Positions 25,712 to 34,206 of a stretch of 64,000 nucleotides of DNA are shown piece by piece. Source of the DNA: JBBDSV01 sp040904785 (lineage in GTDB: Bacteria; Actinomycetota; Nitriliruptoria; Nitriliruptorales; Nitriliruptoraceae). A program made the translations under genes and the position numbers. The stretch covers positions 22,895-86,894 of the forward strand of contig JBBDSV010000082.1 in the NCBI GenBank assembly GCA_040904785.1, written 5' to 3'. Every line of letters begins with the position of its first letter. Within the stretch, counting starts at the first letter, position 1. Under the pieces are notes generated by a model. That model saw nothing but the letters and a program-made list of their open reading frames with translations, had not been told where the DNA came from and searched no databases.

Positions 25712-26617
25712 TCACGTCGTCGCGCCCGATGGCAGAAGCGGCCCACCGCGCGCATTCCAGTCGACGAGTGACCCGTCGTACATGCGGACGTTGTCGATAC
25801 CGAGCAGCCGCGCAGCGAAGTAGTTGATGCTCGCCATGTAACCCGACCCGCAGAACGAAACGAACTCCTCGCCGTCCTCGTAGCCGGCTTCGGCAAGCAG
25901 ATCGGCCAGCACGTCGTCGCCGCGGAAGTACGGCACGTCGCCGTCGGCGAACAGTGACGTGGCGTGCAGATTCGTCGAAGTCTCGATCGAGCCTTCCTCG
26001 TAGCTTTCGGCGCTCAGCGCATTGCACAACACGATCGAGTCCGAGAACATCGCCTGCTGTACGTACTCGTAGTCGGCATGCCGTTCAGGCACGGCTACCG
26101 GCGTGAAATCGCCCCCCTCGGGGGTCGACGGCTCGGACTCCAGAGCGTGGCCTGCAGCTGTCCACGCCGCGACACCGCCGTCGAGCACACGAACATCGTC
26201 GTGACCGTAATAGTCGAGCACCCAGAACACGCGCGTAGCGGAAGTCTCGGCGCCGTTGTCGTACACGACGACAGGCCGGTTCTCACGGATGCCGGCAGCC
26301 CGCAGCGGTCGAGCGATGTCGTCGGCATCCTTGACCAGCCGTGGGACTTCGGTGCCGTCCTCGAGCGTGATGGTCTGGTTCAACGTCTCGGTGTGCAGCG
26401 ATGCCGCACCGGGGATCGCGCCGGCCGCGTAGTCCTCAGGATCGCGTGCATCGACGACGACGACGTCGCCCGTGGCTTGTAGGTCGGCAAGCTCGTCTGC
26501 AGTGACCAAGAGACGAGAATCGTCGGAACTGTCGAACACCCCGCCGATGGCAGCGATCACGATCGCCGCGACACCGACGACAGCAGCCGCCAGGAGAGAG
26601 GTTGTTTTTTTCGTCAT
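25712..26617 (-). CDS. Exported two-domain sulfurtransferase (rhodanese, YnjE-like)
   Basis: A 301-residue protein. An N-terminal membrane anchor (LLAAAVVGVAAIVIAAIGGVF) precedes two rhodanese domains. The first (VVVVDARDPEDYAAGAIPGA) has DNGAETSA where the catalytic Cys loop should be, so it is probably inactive. The second carries Cys in SFCGSGYMAS. Such enzymes move sulfane sulfur onto thiols. E. coli YnjE is likewise an exported multi-domain rhodanese encoded next to ynjD. ATG 26617 follows GGAGG. Confidence 0.87.
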   Translation of the reverse strand: MTKKTTSLLAAAVVGVAAIVIAAIGGVFDSSDDSRLLVTADELADLQATGDVVVVDARDPEDYAAGAIPGAASLHTETLNQTITLEDGTEVPRLVKDADDIARPLRAAGIRENRPVVVYDNGAETSATRVFWVLDYYGHDDVRVLDGGVAAWTAAGHALESEPSTPEGGDFTPVAVPERHADYEYVQQAMFSDSIVLCNALSAESYEEGSIETSTNLHATSLFADGDVPYFRGDDVLADLLAEAGYEDGEEFVSFCGSGYMASINYFAARLLGIDNVRMYDGSLVDWNARGGPLLPSGATT

Positions 26618-26720
26618 GTCCGCCTCCATGGCGTTAAGGAAAGTTCGCCGGTGCGCGCGTCACGCACCGCGGTGTGTGACGAGTGGCTGGACCGTACGGA
26701 CCCGTCAGGGCACACGTCAG

Positions 26721-26734
26721 GTCCCGAGCGGGAC
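26721..26734. promoter_or_regulatory. 14-bp dyad in the rhodanese/lipoprotein intergenic region
   Basis: GTCCCG-AG-CGGGAC is a perfect 6-bp inverted repeat with a 2-bp centre, too tight for a hairpin but well formed as an operator. It lies 104 bp before the rhodanese start and 149 bp before the small lipoprotein. The rest of this 265-bp intergenic region shows no gene. Confidence 0.3.
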
Positions 26735-26882
26735 AACGGTGCGAACACGTCAGTCATCCCCGGAGTTGGCACGGTTGTCACGGTCTCCACTTGCCCCTCG
26801 CGGCGCGCATCCCATTCGCTGCGCCCCGTAATCGACCACTGATCACCCACCTCTGTCTGAATCACCGAGCGAACGAGGCCCC

Positions 26883-27068
26883 GTGCAACGCGTACCTGCA
26901 ACCAGTGCTCTGATCGTCGTGTGCGTCATTGCACTCGCCGGCTGCACCCGACCGTCAGCACCGTCCGACGACGGTGACGCTCCTGATCCCGTCGAGGAAC
27001 CGACGTCCGAGCAGTCCGACGAGCCCGACGACGGCGCTGACGAGATGAGCGGCTACGGATGCACATGA
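26883..27068 (+). CDS. Small acidic lipoprotein
   Basis: A 61-residue protein starting at GTG 26883 with GAGG upstream. A signal peptide ends in lipobox ALAGC (about residue 21). The mature part is short, rich in Asp, Glu and Pro, and ends in GYGCT. I do not recognise a family. It precedes the YeeE/YedE gene by 63 bp and may belong to its transcript. Confidence 0.5.
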   Translation: MQRVPATSALIVVCVIALAGCTRPSAPSDDGDAPDPVEEPTSEQSDEPDDGADEMSGYGCT

Positions 27069-27131
27069 GCATCTGTCTGGCGTCGAGACGACGCGCCGTC
27101 GACCACCCTCGCTGACAAATCGAGTTGCCTG

Positions 27132-28403
27132 ATGAGTGACACCGTTTCGCGCGAAGCCGGTCACGCCACGACCACGCGCCATCGCGCGGTCGCGCCGCGC
27201 GACGCGATGCCCGCAGCCAACGTGCCCGTCGCCAGCCTCGGTGTCGTGATCGCACTCGCGATCGGGACGTTCGCGATGCAGCGGTATGGCGGGGAACGTG
27301 CCCTGCTGTTCGCGGTTGGTCTCGGTCTCGGCGTCACACTCTTCCACGCGCGCTTCGGCTTCACATCCGCATGGCGCCAGCTCGTCAGCGTCGGACAGGG
27401 GCGCGGCCTGCAGGCACACGCGCTCATGCTCGCGGTCGGCGCAGCGCTGTTCGCGCCCATTCTCGCGAGCGGAGCCAGCCTGTTCGGGCACTCGCCCGCA
27501 GGTTTCGTCGCACCCATCACACTCGGGTTGTTCGTCGGTGCAGTTGCCTTCGGAGTCGGCATGCAACTGGGCGGCGCCTGCGCCTCAGGAACGTTGTACG
27601 CCACCGGTGCTGGTCATGTTCCCGTGCTGATCACGCTTGGCGCGTTCATCGCCGGATCGATCGCGGGCATCCGGACGCTGCACTGGTGGCTTCCGGGCGG
27701 CGACCTGGGACTCGTTCTCGCCGAACCGGTTTCACTCGCCTCGACACGATTCGGCTACGCCGGTGGCGTTGCAATCACCGTCGCGGTGCTCGCGGTCGTC
27801 GTCGGCATCGCCGAGGTCGTCCGGCGACGCCGTCAACCGCCGCCGATCGCCGCCGTGCCTTCGGCCCGCGGGGTCGCACGCGTCGTTCGTGGATCGTGGC
27901 CGCTCTGGGCAGGCGCGCTCGCGCTCGCCGGGCTCAATGCCGCCGTGCTGCTGACGACCGGCCGACCCTGGGGCATCACCGGCGCCTTCCGCCTGTGGGG
28001 ATCGAAGGTCGTCGACGCGCTCGGCGGCAATCCCGCTGCGTGGCCCGCATGGCAGGCCAGCGGCGCGCTCGACACCCCCATCCTGCTGGACAACACGAGT
28101 GTCACAAACCTCGGGATCGTGCTCGGCGCGTTCATCGCCGCCGGCCTCGCCGGGAGTTTCACGCTGCACCGTCGCCTGCCGCGAAACGTCATTACCGCGC
28201 ACACGGCGGGCGGAATCCTCATGGGATATGGGGCGGCGATCGCGTTCGGGTGCAACATCGGCGCATACTTCTCCGGCATCGTGTCCTTCAGCCTCCACGG
28301 ATGGATTTGGGGCGCATCCGCGCTCGGCGGCACCTGGATCGGACTGCGCGCTCGCCACCTGCTCGGGCTGCACAACCCGAAGCCGACAGACAGCGTCTGC
28401 TGA
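27132..28403 (+). CDS. YeeE/YedE-family sulfur-compound transporter
   Basis: A 423-residue membrane protein with two YeeE/YedE repeats. The conserved Cys sites are GVGMQLGGACASGTLY in the first repeat and GAAIAFGCNIGAYFSGI in the second, corresponding to the thiosulfate-conducting Cys of TsuA-type proteins. It probably imports thiosulfate or a related sulfur compound (selenium analogues are possible). Its neighbours (rhodanese, TlpA/CcdA, DUF3179) support a sulfur role. Confidence 0.88.
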   Translation: MSDTVSREAGHATTTRHRAVAPRDAMPAANVPVASLGVVIALAIGTFAMQRYGGERALLFAVGLGLGVTLFHARFGFTSAWRQLVSVGQGRGLQAHALMLAVGAALFAPILASGASLFGHSPAGFVAPITLGLFVGAVAFGVGMQLGGACASGTLYATGAGHVPVLITLGAFIAGSIAGIRTLHWWLPGGDLGLVLAEPVSLASTRFGYAGGVAITVAVLAVVVGIAEVVRRRRQPPPIAAVPSARGVARVVRGSWPLWAGALALAGLNAAVLLTTGRPWGITGAFRLWGSKVVDALGGNPAAWPAWQASGALDTPILLDNTSVTNLGIVLGAFIAAGLAGSFTLHRRLPRNVITAHTAGGILMGYGAAIAFGCNIGAYFSGIVSFSLHGWIWGASALGGTWIGLRARHLLGLHNPKPTDSVC

Positions 28404-28434
28404 CACACCAGCAGCAGCGGGCAGAAATACATCG

Positions 28435-29691
28435 ATGCCGCGACCGGTTGTCCCCCGCATGCGCGCAACATCGATGCTCATCATCGCGACGGCCGCCACC
28501 GTGATCGCCGCGATGGCGCCCTGGCGGCACGATGCACCCGATACCCAACCCCGGGTCACGCCCGCGTTCGATCTGTCGACGGTCGGCTATCCCGACACGA
28601 CGACTCGGCGACTGCACCGCGCGCTCGTAGATGCCCGTGGGGTACCGAACTCGGCGCTGCCACCCCGTCATCTTGACGTCGAACGTCATCCGATCAGCCT
28701 CGTGCCGCGCGAACGCATCGTGTCGGGAGGGACGGCCGCCGACGCCATCCCGTCCGTCGATCACCCACGATTCCAGCGCGCCACCGACGTCGACTGGCTC
28801 GACGACACCGAAGCAGTCCTCGTCGTCGGCCATCGCGGCCACGCCCGCGCCTACCCGGCACGGATACTCCTGTGGCACGAGATCGTCAACGACTCCGTGG
28901 CGGGTGATCCCGTCGCCGTGACCTACTGCCCGATCTGCAACACGGCGACCGCGTACCGGCGCACCGTGAACGGCGCGACCACGACGTTCGGCACGTCTGG
29001 CGCGCTCTACGAGGGAGCGCTGGTCATGTACGACCGGCACACCGAGTCACTGTGGACCCATCTCGACGGGCGGGCAGTCGTCGGCGAGCACATCGGCACC
29101 GAACTCGCACCGCTGTCCGTACGAACGGTGCCGTTCGCCACGTTCCGCGCCGAGCATCCCGACGGCGACGTGCTCACCACCGACACCGGATACCGACGGG
29201 ACTACGGCCGCAATCCGTATCGACGATTCCACGTCGACGGGGCACCGGCGACGTTCACCTCCTCGGACTCCGACCCGCGCCTCGGCGCGATGACGTGGGT
29301 GATCGGGCTCTCGGACGACGGCGAGCACGTCGCGATACCTGCGGCGATGCTCGAAGAACGCGGCCTGGTCGAGGTCGCCGTCGGTGGTCGCGACGCGGTC
29401 GTGTGGCACCGACCCGGCATGGCGCTGCCGGTCGGCGGACGCACGGTCACCGACGGGGCCGATGTCGGCGCAACCCCCGCGTTCTTCGTCGACCGACTGC
29501 CCGAGGAGGCACGACTCGTACGGACCGAAGACGGACTCACCGACCTCGTCACCGGATCTGTGTGGAACGACGCCGGTCGCCCGATCAGCGGTCCGTTGGC
29601 GCGACACTCACTCGAGCCGCTCGCCACGGTGCGAACACGATGGTTCGCCTGGTCGGGGCACTTTCCCGACACCCGTGTCGTCGTCGACTGA
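28435..29691 (+). CDS. DUF3179 protein (first copy)
   Basis: A 418-residue protein with an N-terminal signal or anchor helix (MLIIATAATVIAAMA). The DUF3179 core contains SVDHPRF, RAYPARILLWHEIVND, VTYCPICNTATAY, GTSGALYEGALVMYDR and DYGRNPY. The CPxCN motif could bind a metal or form a disulfide. The family has no proven function but often travels with YnjBCD/TVP38-type genes. ATG 28435 lies 32 bp after the YeeE gene; ATG 28459 is a shorter alternative. Confidence 0.83.
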   Translation: MPRPVVPRMRATSMLIIATAATVIAAMAPWRHDAPDTQPRVTPAFDLSTVGYPDTTTRRLHRALVDARGVPNSALPPRHLDVERHPISLVPRERIVSGGTAADAIPSVDHPRFQRATDVDWLDDTEAVLVVGHRGHARAYPARILLWHEIVNDSVAGDPVAVTYCPICNTATAYRRTVNGATTTFGTSGALYEGALVMYDRHTESLWTHLDGRAVVGEHIGTELAPLSVRTVPFATFRAEHPDGDVLTTDTGYRRDYGRNPYRRFHVDGAPATFTSSDSDPRLGAMTWVIGLSDDGEHVAIPAAMLEERGLVEVAVGGRDAVVWHRPGMALPVGGRTVTDGADVGATPAFFVDRLPEEARLVRTEDGLTDLVTGSVWNDAGRPISGPLARHSLEPLATVRTRWFAWSGHFPDTRVVVD

Positions 29692-29711
29692 CGGCACGGT
29701 CGAACCACCGT

Positions 29712-29993
29712 TCAGTCGTCGATAGCCGGCGGTGCGACACCGTCAAGCAAGCCCTCGAGCTGCGAACGGACATCGGGTGCCAGATCCGGTCGCTGCGCAC
29801 GGATGGCCTCGATGACACGGCGGAGCTTGTCGGCCTCGATCGGGCACCGGTCACAGTGGCGGAGGTGCTCGGCGACGACTTCGGCATCGTCCGCACCAAG
29901 TTCGCCGTCGAGGTACGCCTGGATCACCGCGCCGACCTGCTCGCACGAGGGCCGCGCGGGCAGCGGTGTCGGGTCACGCGACAACCACCTCAC
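29712..29993 (-). CDS. Zinc-finger (zf-HC2) anti-sigma factor
   Basis: A 93-residue protein with the ZAS zinc site Cys-x..-HLRHCDRC (C in SCEQVG, then H-x3-C-x2-C). It lacks a membrane helix, so it is a cytosolic redox- or zinc-responsive anti-sigma factor, RsrA-like in type. GTG 29993 overlaps the stop of the ECF sigma gene (GTGA), the usual sigma/anti-sigma coupling. Confidence 0.85.
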   Translation of the reverse strand: MRWLSRDPTPLPARPSCEQVGAVIQAYLDGELGADDAEVVAEHLRHCDRCPIEADKLRRVIEAIRAQRPDLAPDVRSQLEGLLDGVAPPAIDD

Positions 29994-30529
29994 CTGTCCA
30001 CCTCCAGGAACCCAACCGCTTCAAGATGCCTGCGTACGGACTTGCGCGCGCGGTGTAGGCGACTCATCACCGTACCAACCGGCACATCGAGCACGTCGGC
30101 AGCCTCCTGATACGTCAGACCATCAAGATCGACCAACGCGACGACCGCACGATGCTTTGGTGAGAGCTCGGCCAGCGCACTGCGCACCTGCGGCGTGAGG
30201 TGGTCGCGCAACGCCTGCGATTCGGTCGCGTCTGCGCGTCCGTCGGCGCCGGTGGCGGGAAGCTTGTTCGCGACCTCATCGTCGAGCAGGTCGGGCCGAC
30301 GCTTGCGCACCTGATTGATCCGTGTGTTGCGCAGGATGGTCAGCAGCCATGCCCGGGGATATCGGCCGTCGAACCGATCGAATGACCGGTAGGCACGAAC
30401 GAGGGTGTCCTGCACGAGGTCTTCGGCGTCCTGTGACGTGTGGGTCAGCCGCCGCGCCACTCGGTACAGCACGTCGAGCTCCGTGAGCACCTGCTCACGG
30501 AACCGCGCGTCAGTCGCCGAGGTCTCCAT
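29990..30529 (-). CDS. ECF RNA polymerase sigma factor
   Basis: A 179-residue group 4 sigma-70 protein. Region 2 is DAEDLVQDTLVRAYRSFDRFD with RAWLLTILRNTRINQVRKRR; region 4 is LSPKHRAVVALVDLDGLTYQEAADVLDVPVGTVMSRLHRAR. The overlap with a ZAS anti-sigma gene and the SigR/SigH-like sequence suggest control by thiol-oxidative stress, fitting the surrounding redox genes. ATG 30529 has no ribosome site; TACAGT 9 nt upstream may mark a leaderless promoter. Confidence 0.9.
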   Translation of the reverse strand: METSATDARFREQVLTELDVLYRVARRLTHTSQDAEDLVQDTLVRAYRSFDRFDGRYPRAWLLTILRNTRINQVRKRRPDLLDDEVANKLPATGADGRADATESQALRDHLTPQVRSALAELSPKHRAVVALVDLDGLTYQEAADVLDVPVGTVMSRLHRARKSVRRHLEAVGFLEVDR

Positions 30530-30667
30530 GTGTGCCGAACTGTACCGACCACGCCGCTCAGAACCGTCGGTGCGTCAACAGTGTGATGGAATCCGCTGCG
30601 CAACGTCGCGGTTGCCCATGGGTGCCGAGGCGCGCACCGTTCGGCGAGAGACGACCCAAGGATTGAC

Positions 30668-30949
30668 GTGCGTGCAATGATCGTCCGCTGGCGCCGATGC
30701 CGTCAGATCCGTCGGGAGTTGCAGACATTTCTCGATGGCGAGACAGACATGCCGCAAACCCGGCAGATCGCCGCACATCTCGCGATCTGCGTGCGATGCG
30801 GGCTCGAGGCCGCCTCACTGCGCCAGGTGATCGCCGACCTCCGTCGTTCGCATCACACGCCGTCCACAGCAGCAACCCACCGGCTCACCGCTGCACTCGA
30901 TGCGCTCGCCGCGCACGACGCAACCGATCCCACACGAGGACGCTCATGA
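30668..30949 (+). CDS. Second zf-HC2 (ZAS-like) protein
   Basis: A 93-residue protein starting at GTG 30668. RRCRQIRRELQTFLDGE followed by IAAHLAICVRCGLEA gives the H-x3-C-x2-C zinc-finger pattern of anti-sigma factors. No membrane helix is present. It is divergent from the ECF sigma gene and overlaps the flavodoxin-fold gene by 4 bp (ATGA). It may be a second regulator of the same sigma factor or a redox sensor for the flavoprotein. Confidence 0.7.
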   Translation: MRAMIVRWRRCRQIRRELQTFLDGETDMPQTRQIAAHLAICVRCGLEAASLRQVIADLRRSHHTPSTAATHRLTAALDALAAHDATDPTRGRS

Positions 30950-31692
30950 CGAACCCGCCGGACACCGACGTCACCGCGACGACACCGCCAGCACGCTACG
31001 ACGATCTCACCGCCCTCTACATCAACTGCACGCTCAAACCATCGCCCCAGGCCTCGCACACCCAGGCGCTCGCCGAGCGATCGATCGCGATCATGACGGC
31101 CAACGGCGTCACCGTCGATCAGATCCGCGCGGTCGATCACGTGCTTGCCCCCGGCGTGTATCCAGACATGACCGAGCACGGCGCCGACCGCGATGACTGG
31201 CCCGCGTTGTTCACCCGTGTCGTGGCCGCCGACATTCTCGTGCTGATGACACCGATCTGGCTCGGCGACAAGTCATCGGTGGCTACACGCGTCGTCGAGC
31301 GGTTGTACGGGAATTCGGGTGAATTGAATCCGCAAGGTCAGTACGCCTACTACGGCCGCACCGGCGGCGTCATCGTCACGGGCAACGAGGACGGCGCCAA
31401 GCATTGCGCCATGAACTTGCTCTACAGCCTGCAGCACTTGGGGTACGTCATCCCGCCACAGGCCGACGCCGCCTGGCTCGGCGAAGCCGGTCCGGGACCG
31501 TCGTACGCCGATGAGGGGTCCGGCGGTCCCGAGAATGACTTCACCAACCGGAACACGACGTTCATGACGTGGAACCTGCTTCACACCGCGCGATGGCTAA
31601 CGGACAGCGGCGGATTCCCGGTGCATGGCAATCAGCGCTCGCTGTGGGACGCCGGCGTTCGATTCGACGCGCCGAATCCTGAATACCGCTGA
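30946..31692 (+). CDS. Flavodoxin-fold NAD(P)H:FMN oxidoreductase-like protein
   Basis: A 248-residue protein of the NADPH-dependent FMN reductase type. LTALYINCTLKPSPQASHTQAL is the FMN-phosphate loop region, LVLMTPIWLGDKSS the second flavin loop and GGVIVTGNEDGAKHC the third. The physiological electron acceptor is not evident. ATG 30946 follows GAGGA and is coupled to the upstream zinc-finger gene. Confidence 0.83.
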   Translation: MTNPPDTDVTATTPPARYDDLTALYINCTLKPSPQASHTQALAERSIAIMTANGVTVDQIRAVDHVLAPGVYPDMTEHGADRDDWPALFTRVVAADILVLMTPIWLGDKSSVATRVVERLYGNSGELNPQGQYAYYGRTGGVIVTGNEDGAKHCAMNLLYSLQHLGYVIPPQADAAWLGEAGPGPSYADEGSGGPENDFTNRNTTFMTWNLLHTARWLTDSGGFPVHGNQRSLWDAGVRFDAPNPEYR

Positions 31693-31761
31693 GACAGCAG
31701 ATGGTGGAAGTGAAGCCGCTCGCTAGCGGTTGACCTTGGTGCGAGGCAACCAGGAGATGCC

Positions 31762-33015
31762 GTGCATAACCGGACCGTTCTGCTGACCTTGCTCGTCGCC
31801 GTCGTCGCCGCGGCGTGCGGCCCCGACACGAGCACATCAGATCGTGACGACGTCGCCGACGCCACACGCGACTCGTCCGACGCGACAGCGACCGCGCCCG
31901 AGGCGCAACCCGCTCCGGGCACTAGCGCGCGGCCACCGATTCGGGCGACATCTACGGGCTGTACGCCGGGCGAGTTCCCGTTCGACCAGCCTGATTGCCT
32001 ACCCGCACACTCGATTCCCCTCGAGGCGATCATCTCCGGTGGGCCACCGCCCGACGGCATCCCTCCAATCGATGACCCCGCCTTCGAATCGATCGAGCAA
32101 GCCGCAACGTGGCTCGAACCGCAGAGCCCGGTGATGGTCGTCGACGTCGACGGCGAAGTTCGCGCGTATCCGCTGGCAATCCTCACGTGGCACGAGATCG
32201 TCAACGATGAGGTCGGTGGCCGCCCACTCGTCGTCACCTACTGCCCGCTGTGCAACTCCGCACTCGCGTTCGACCGCCGGATCACCGGCGACGACGATGA
32301 CGTCACCGTGCTCGACTTCGGCACCTCGGGTCGGCTCTACCAGTCGAACCTTGTGATGTACGACCGGCAGACGCGCAACCTGTGGACACAATTCGACGGA
32401 GAGGCGGTCGTCGGCGAGCCGTACCTCGGCACGCGACTCGAACGGGTACCCGCGTGGATGTTCGGGTTCGAACAGTTCGCCGAACTGCACCCCGACGCCG
32501 TCGTGCTGTCACGCGACACCGGTCACAACCGCGACTATGGCCGCAATCCGTACACCGGATACGACACCACCGATCGTGATCCGTTCGCCTATCAAGGGCC
32601 GGTCGACGACCGATTCCCGCCGATGACCCGCGTCGTCGGGGTCTCGATCGACGGTCACTCCGTGGCTGTGCTGACCGGCCGACTCGTAGACGAACGCGTC
32701 ACCACCATCAAGGTCGGCGACCGCGAACTCGTAGTGCTCTGGGAACCGGGACAGGCGAGCGCGCTCGACCGTCAGGCGATCGACGAGGGCCGCGACGTGG
32801 GACAGACCGCGGTGCATGACGCCACCGGCGAAGAACTTGAGATCATCGTCGACGGCACGCACTTCGTCGATGCGACATCGGGGTCAGCCCTGGACCTCCG
32901 GGGACGATTCACCGGCGGGCAGCGCGACGGCCAGCAGCTTGAACCGGTTCCCCACGATGACACGTTCTGGTTCGTCTGGGTCGCCTTCCGGCCCGACACC
33001 ATCGTCGCCTCGTGA
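31762..33015 (+). CDS. DUF3179 lipoprotein (second copy)
   Basis: A 417-residue exported protein. The signal peptide ends in lipobox AAACG (about residue 19). The DUF3179 core is parallel to the copy at 28435: SIDDPAF-type IDDPAFESI, VRAYPLAILTWHEIVNDEVGG, VTYCPLCNSALAFDR, GTSGRLYQSNLVMYDRQTRNLW and DYGRNPYTGYD. GTG 31762 follows AGGAG. The two copies flank the ECF sigma cassette and probably act outside the membrane, where the CPLCN motif could be a client of the TlpA-like thiol pathway. Confidence 0.85.
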   Translation: MHNRTVLLTLLVAVVAAACGPDTSTSDRDDVADATRDSSDATATAPEAQPAPGTSARPPIRATSTGCTPGEFPFDQPDCLPAHSIPLEAIISGGPPPDGIPPIDDPAFESIEQAATWLEPQSPVMVVDVDGEVRAYPLAILTWHEIVNDEVGGRPLVVTYCPLCNSALAFDRRITGDDDDVTVLDFGTSGRLYQSNLVMYDRQTRNLWTQFDGEAVVGEPYLGTRLERVPAWMFGFEQFAELHPDAVVLSRDTGHNRDYGRNPYTGYDTTDRDPFAYQGPVDDRFPPMTRVVGVSIDGHSVAVLTGRLVDERVTTIKVGDRELVVLWEPGQASALDRQAIDEGRDVGQTAVHDATGEELEIIVDGTHFVDATSGSALDLRGRFTGGQRDGQQLEPVPHDDTFWFVWVAFRPDTIVAS

Positions 33016-33053
33016 AACGAACCACACCGCGTCGGCGCGGAGCTGTTCCGCGG

Positions 33054-33713
33054 CTACCGCAACTGGAACGGCGGGTAGCGGTCTGTCACGAGCAACGTTG
33101 CATAGCCCTGCACCCGCAGCGACCAGCGACCGACGCCGACGACGTAGTCGAACAGCGCCCGCGGATACTTCCCGGTGAACAGGATTGCGAACCACGCCAC
33201 GATGACGGCGAGCGCGGCACCGATCCACAGGAAGGACAGCACGATGACGTGCGGGATCACCAGGATCCACTTAACCAGCGGCAGCCACCGATTTAGGTCG
33301 CGCTCGACATCCGGATAGTCGATCTGCAGATGCACCGACTGCTCCTCGACGGTCGACGGGTAGCGGTCGGTCAACAGCGCCAGGTAGGCGGCGACACGGG
33401 TGGCGAAGCGATAGAGCTCACGTGCGAAATCGAACCACCAGCGCGGATAGCGCTGACGGAACACGATCATCAGCGCGGTCGCCACGGCGATGCTGGCGAG
33501 GATCCCGCCACCACTTTCTCGGAGCCGTTCGACGGACTCGCCGACCTCGATGACGGTCGTCGACGATGTCGACGTCAACAGCGAGAGAATCACCAGGATG
33601 GGGATCGCCCACAACAGCCGGAAGAACGTCGTGACCCGGTCGAGTACGCCCGGATAGTCAATGTTCAGTCGGACGGCATACTCGTCTGTCGTCGCCGCGG
33701 TCGGGGTGTCCAT
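33054..33713 (-). CDS. DUF4389 membrane protein
   Basis: A 219-residue protein made of two repeats, each with a membrane helix pair. YAVRLNIDYPGVLDRVTTFFRLL and VHLQIDYPDVERDLNRWLPLVK open the repeats, and RYPRWWFDFARELYRFATRVAAYLALLTDRYP and KYPRALFDYVVGVGRWSLRVQGYATLLVTDRYP close them. This is the standard DUF4389 layout; the function is unknown. It is convergent with the DUF3179 lipoprotein gene. Confidence 0.85.
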   Translation of the reverse strand: MDTPTAATTDEYAVRLNIDYPGVLDRVTTFFRLLWAIPILVILSLLTSTSSTTVIEVGESVERLRESGGGILASIAVATALMIVFRQRYPRWWFDFARELYRFATRVAAYLALLTDRYPSTVEEQSVHLQIDYPDVERDLNRWLPLVKWILVIPHVIVLSFLWIGAALAVIVAWFAILFTGKYPRALFDYVVGVGRWSLRVQGYATLLVTDRYPPFQLR

Positions 33714-33960
33714 GGGTCGTCCTTTGTGTGCGTGGCGTCAGTTTCGCACGCCGGGTTGATCGATGTCGACGCATTCATCACGCCTGCATCGGCCGTGCTG
33801 TTGACCGGTGAACGCGCTGCGATGCGCTGCCGCGGTCGATGAACCGACGCAGAACGTCGGCCGCAGCCACAGCCCGCAATCGCCCGCGCGCTCGGCCACT
33901 ACGACCTTGGCGAATGCGGCCCGTCGGGCGCGATCTAGCACCGCCACTGGGACACCTCAC

Positions 33961-34206
33961 GCATCGGCTCCCAGCATCGGCTCCCAGCCGTTGCCCTTCC
34001 CGTCCTACACCGAGGAACTCGTGCGTCGGATGCAGGCGACCGTCGTCGACGGAGACCGGCGGTTCCTCGATGCGCTCGACCCGGCGACGGTTCATGGCGA
34101 TCTCGTCGACGACCGCGCCGTCCGCCAGGCGCTGGACGCCGTCGGTGGACCCGGCGCATTCGGGCTGCCCGCTGACCTCACACGACGCGAGACGATCGAT
34201 GTGTGA
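33961..34206 (+). pseudogene. C-terminal remnant of a nitrate/taurine-type ABC binding protein
   Basis: About 70 residues (LPFPSYTEELVRRMQATVVD, RFLDALDPATVHGDLVDDR, AFGLPADLTRRETIDV) resemble the end of an NrtA/SsuA-type substrate-binding protein. No matching N-terminal part is found upstream. A perfect 13-bp tandem duplication (33961-33973 and 33974-33986) sits at the left edge of the recognisable part and would shift the frame. The stop abuts the permease remnant, as in an original operon. Confidence 0.5.

Noticed and set aside
33738..33947. Minus-strand frame AVLDRARRAAFAKVVVAERAG... in the decayed patch
   Set aside because: It reads like protein but I could not tie it to a family, and it has no ribosome site or clear boundaries.
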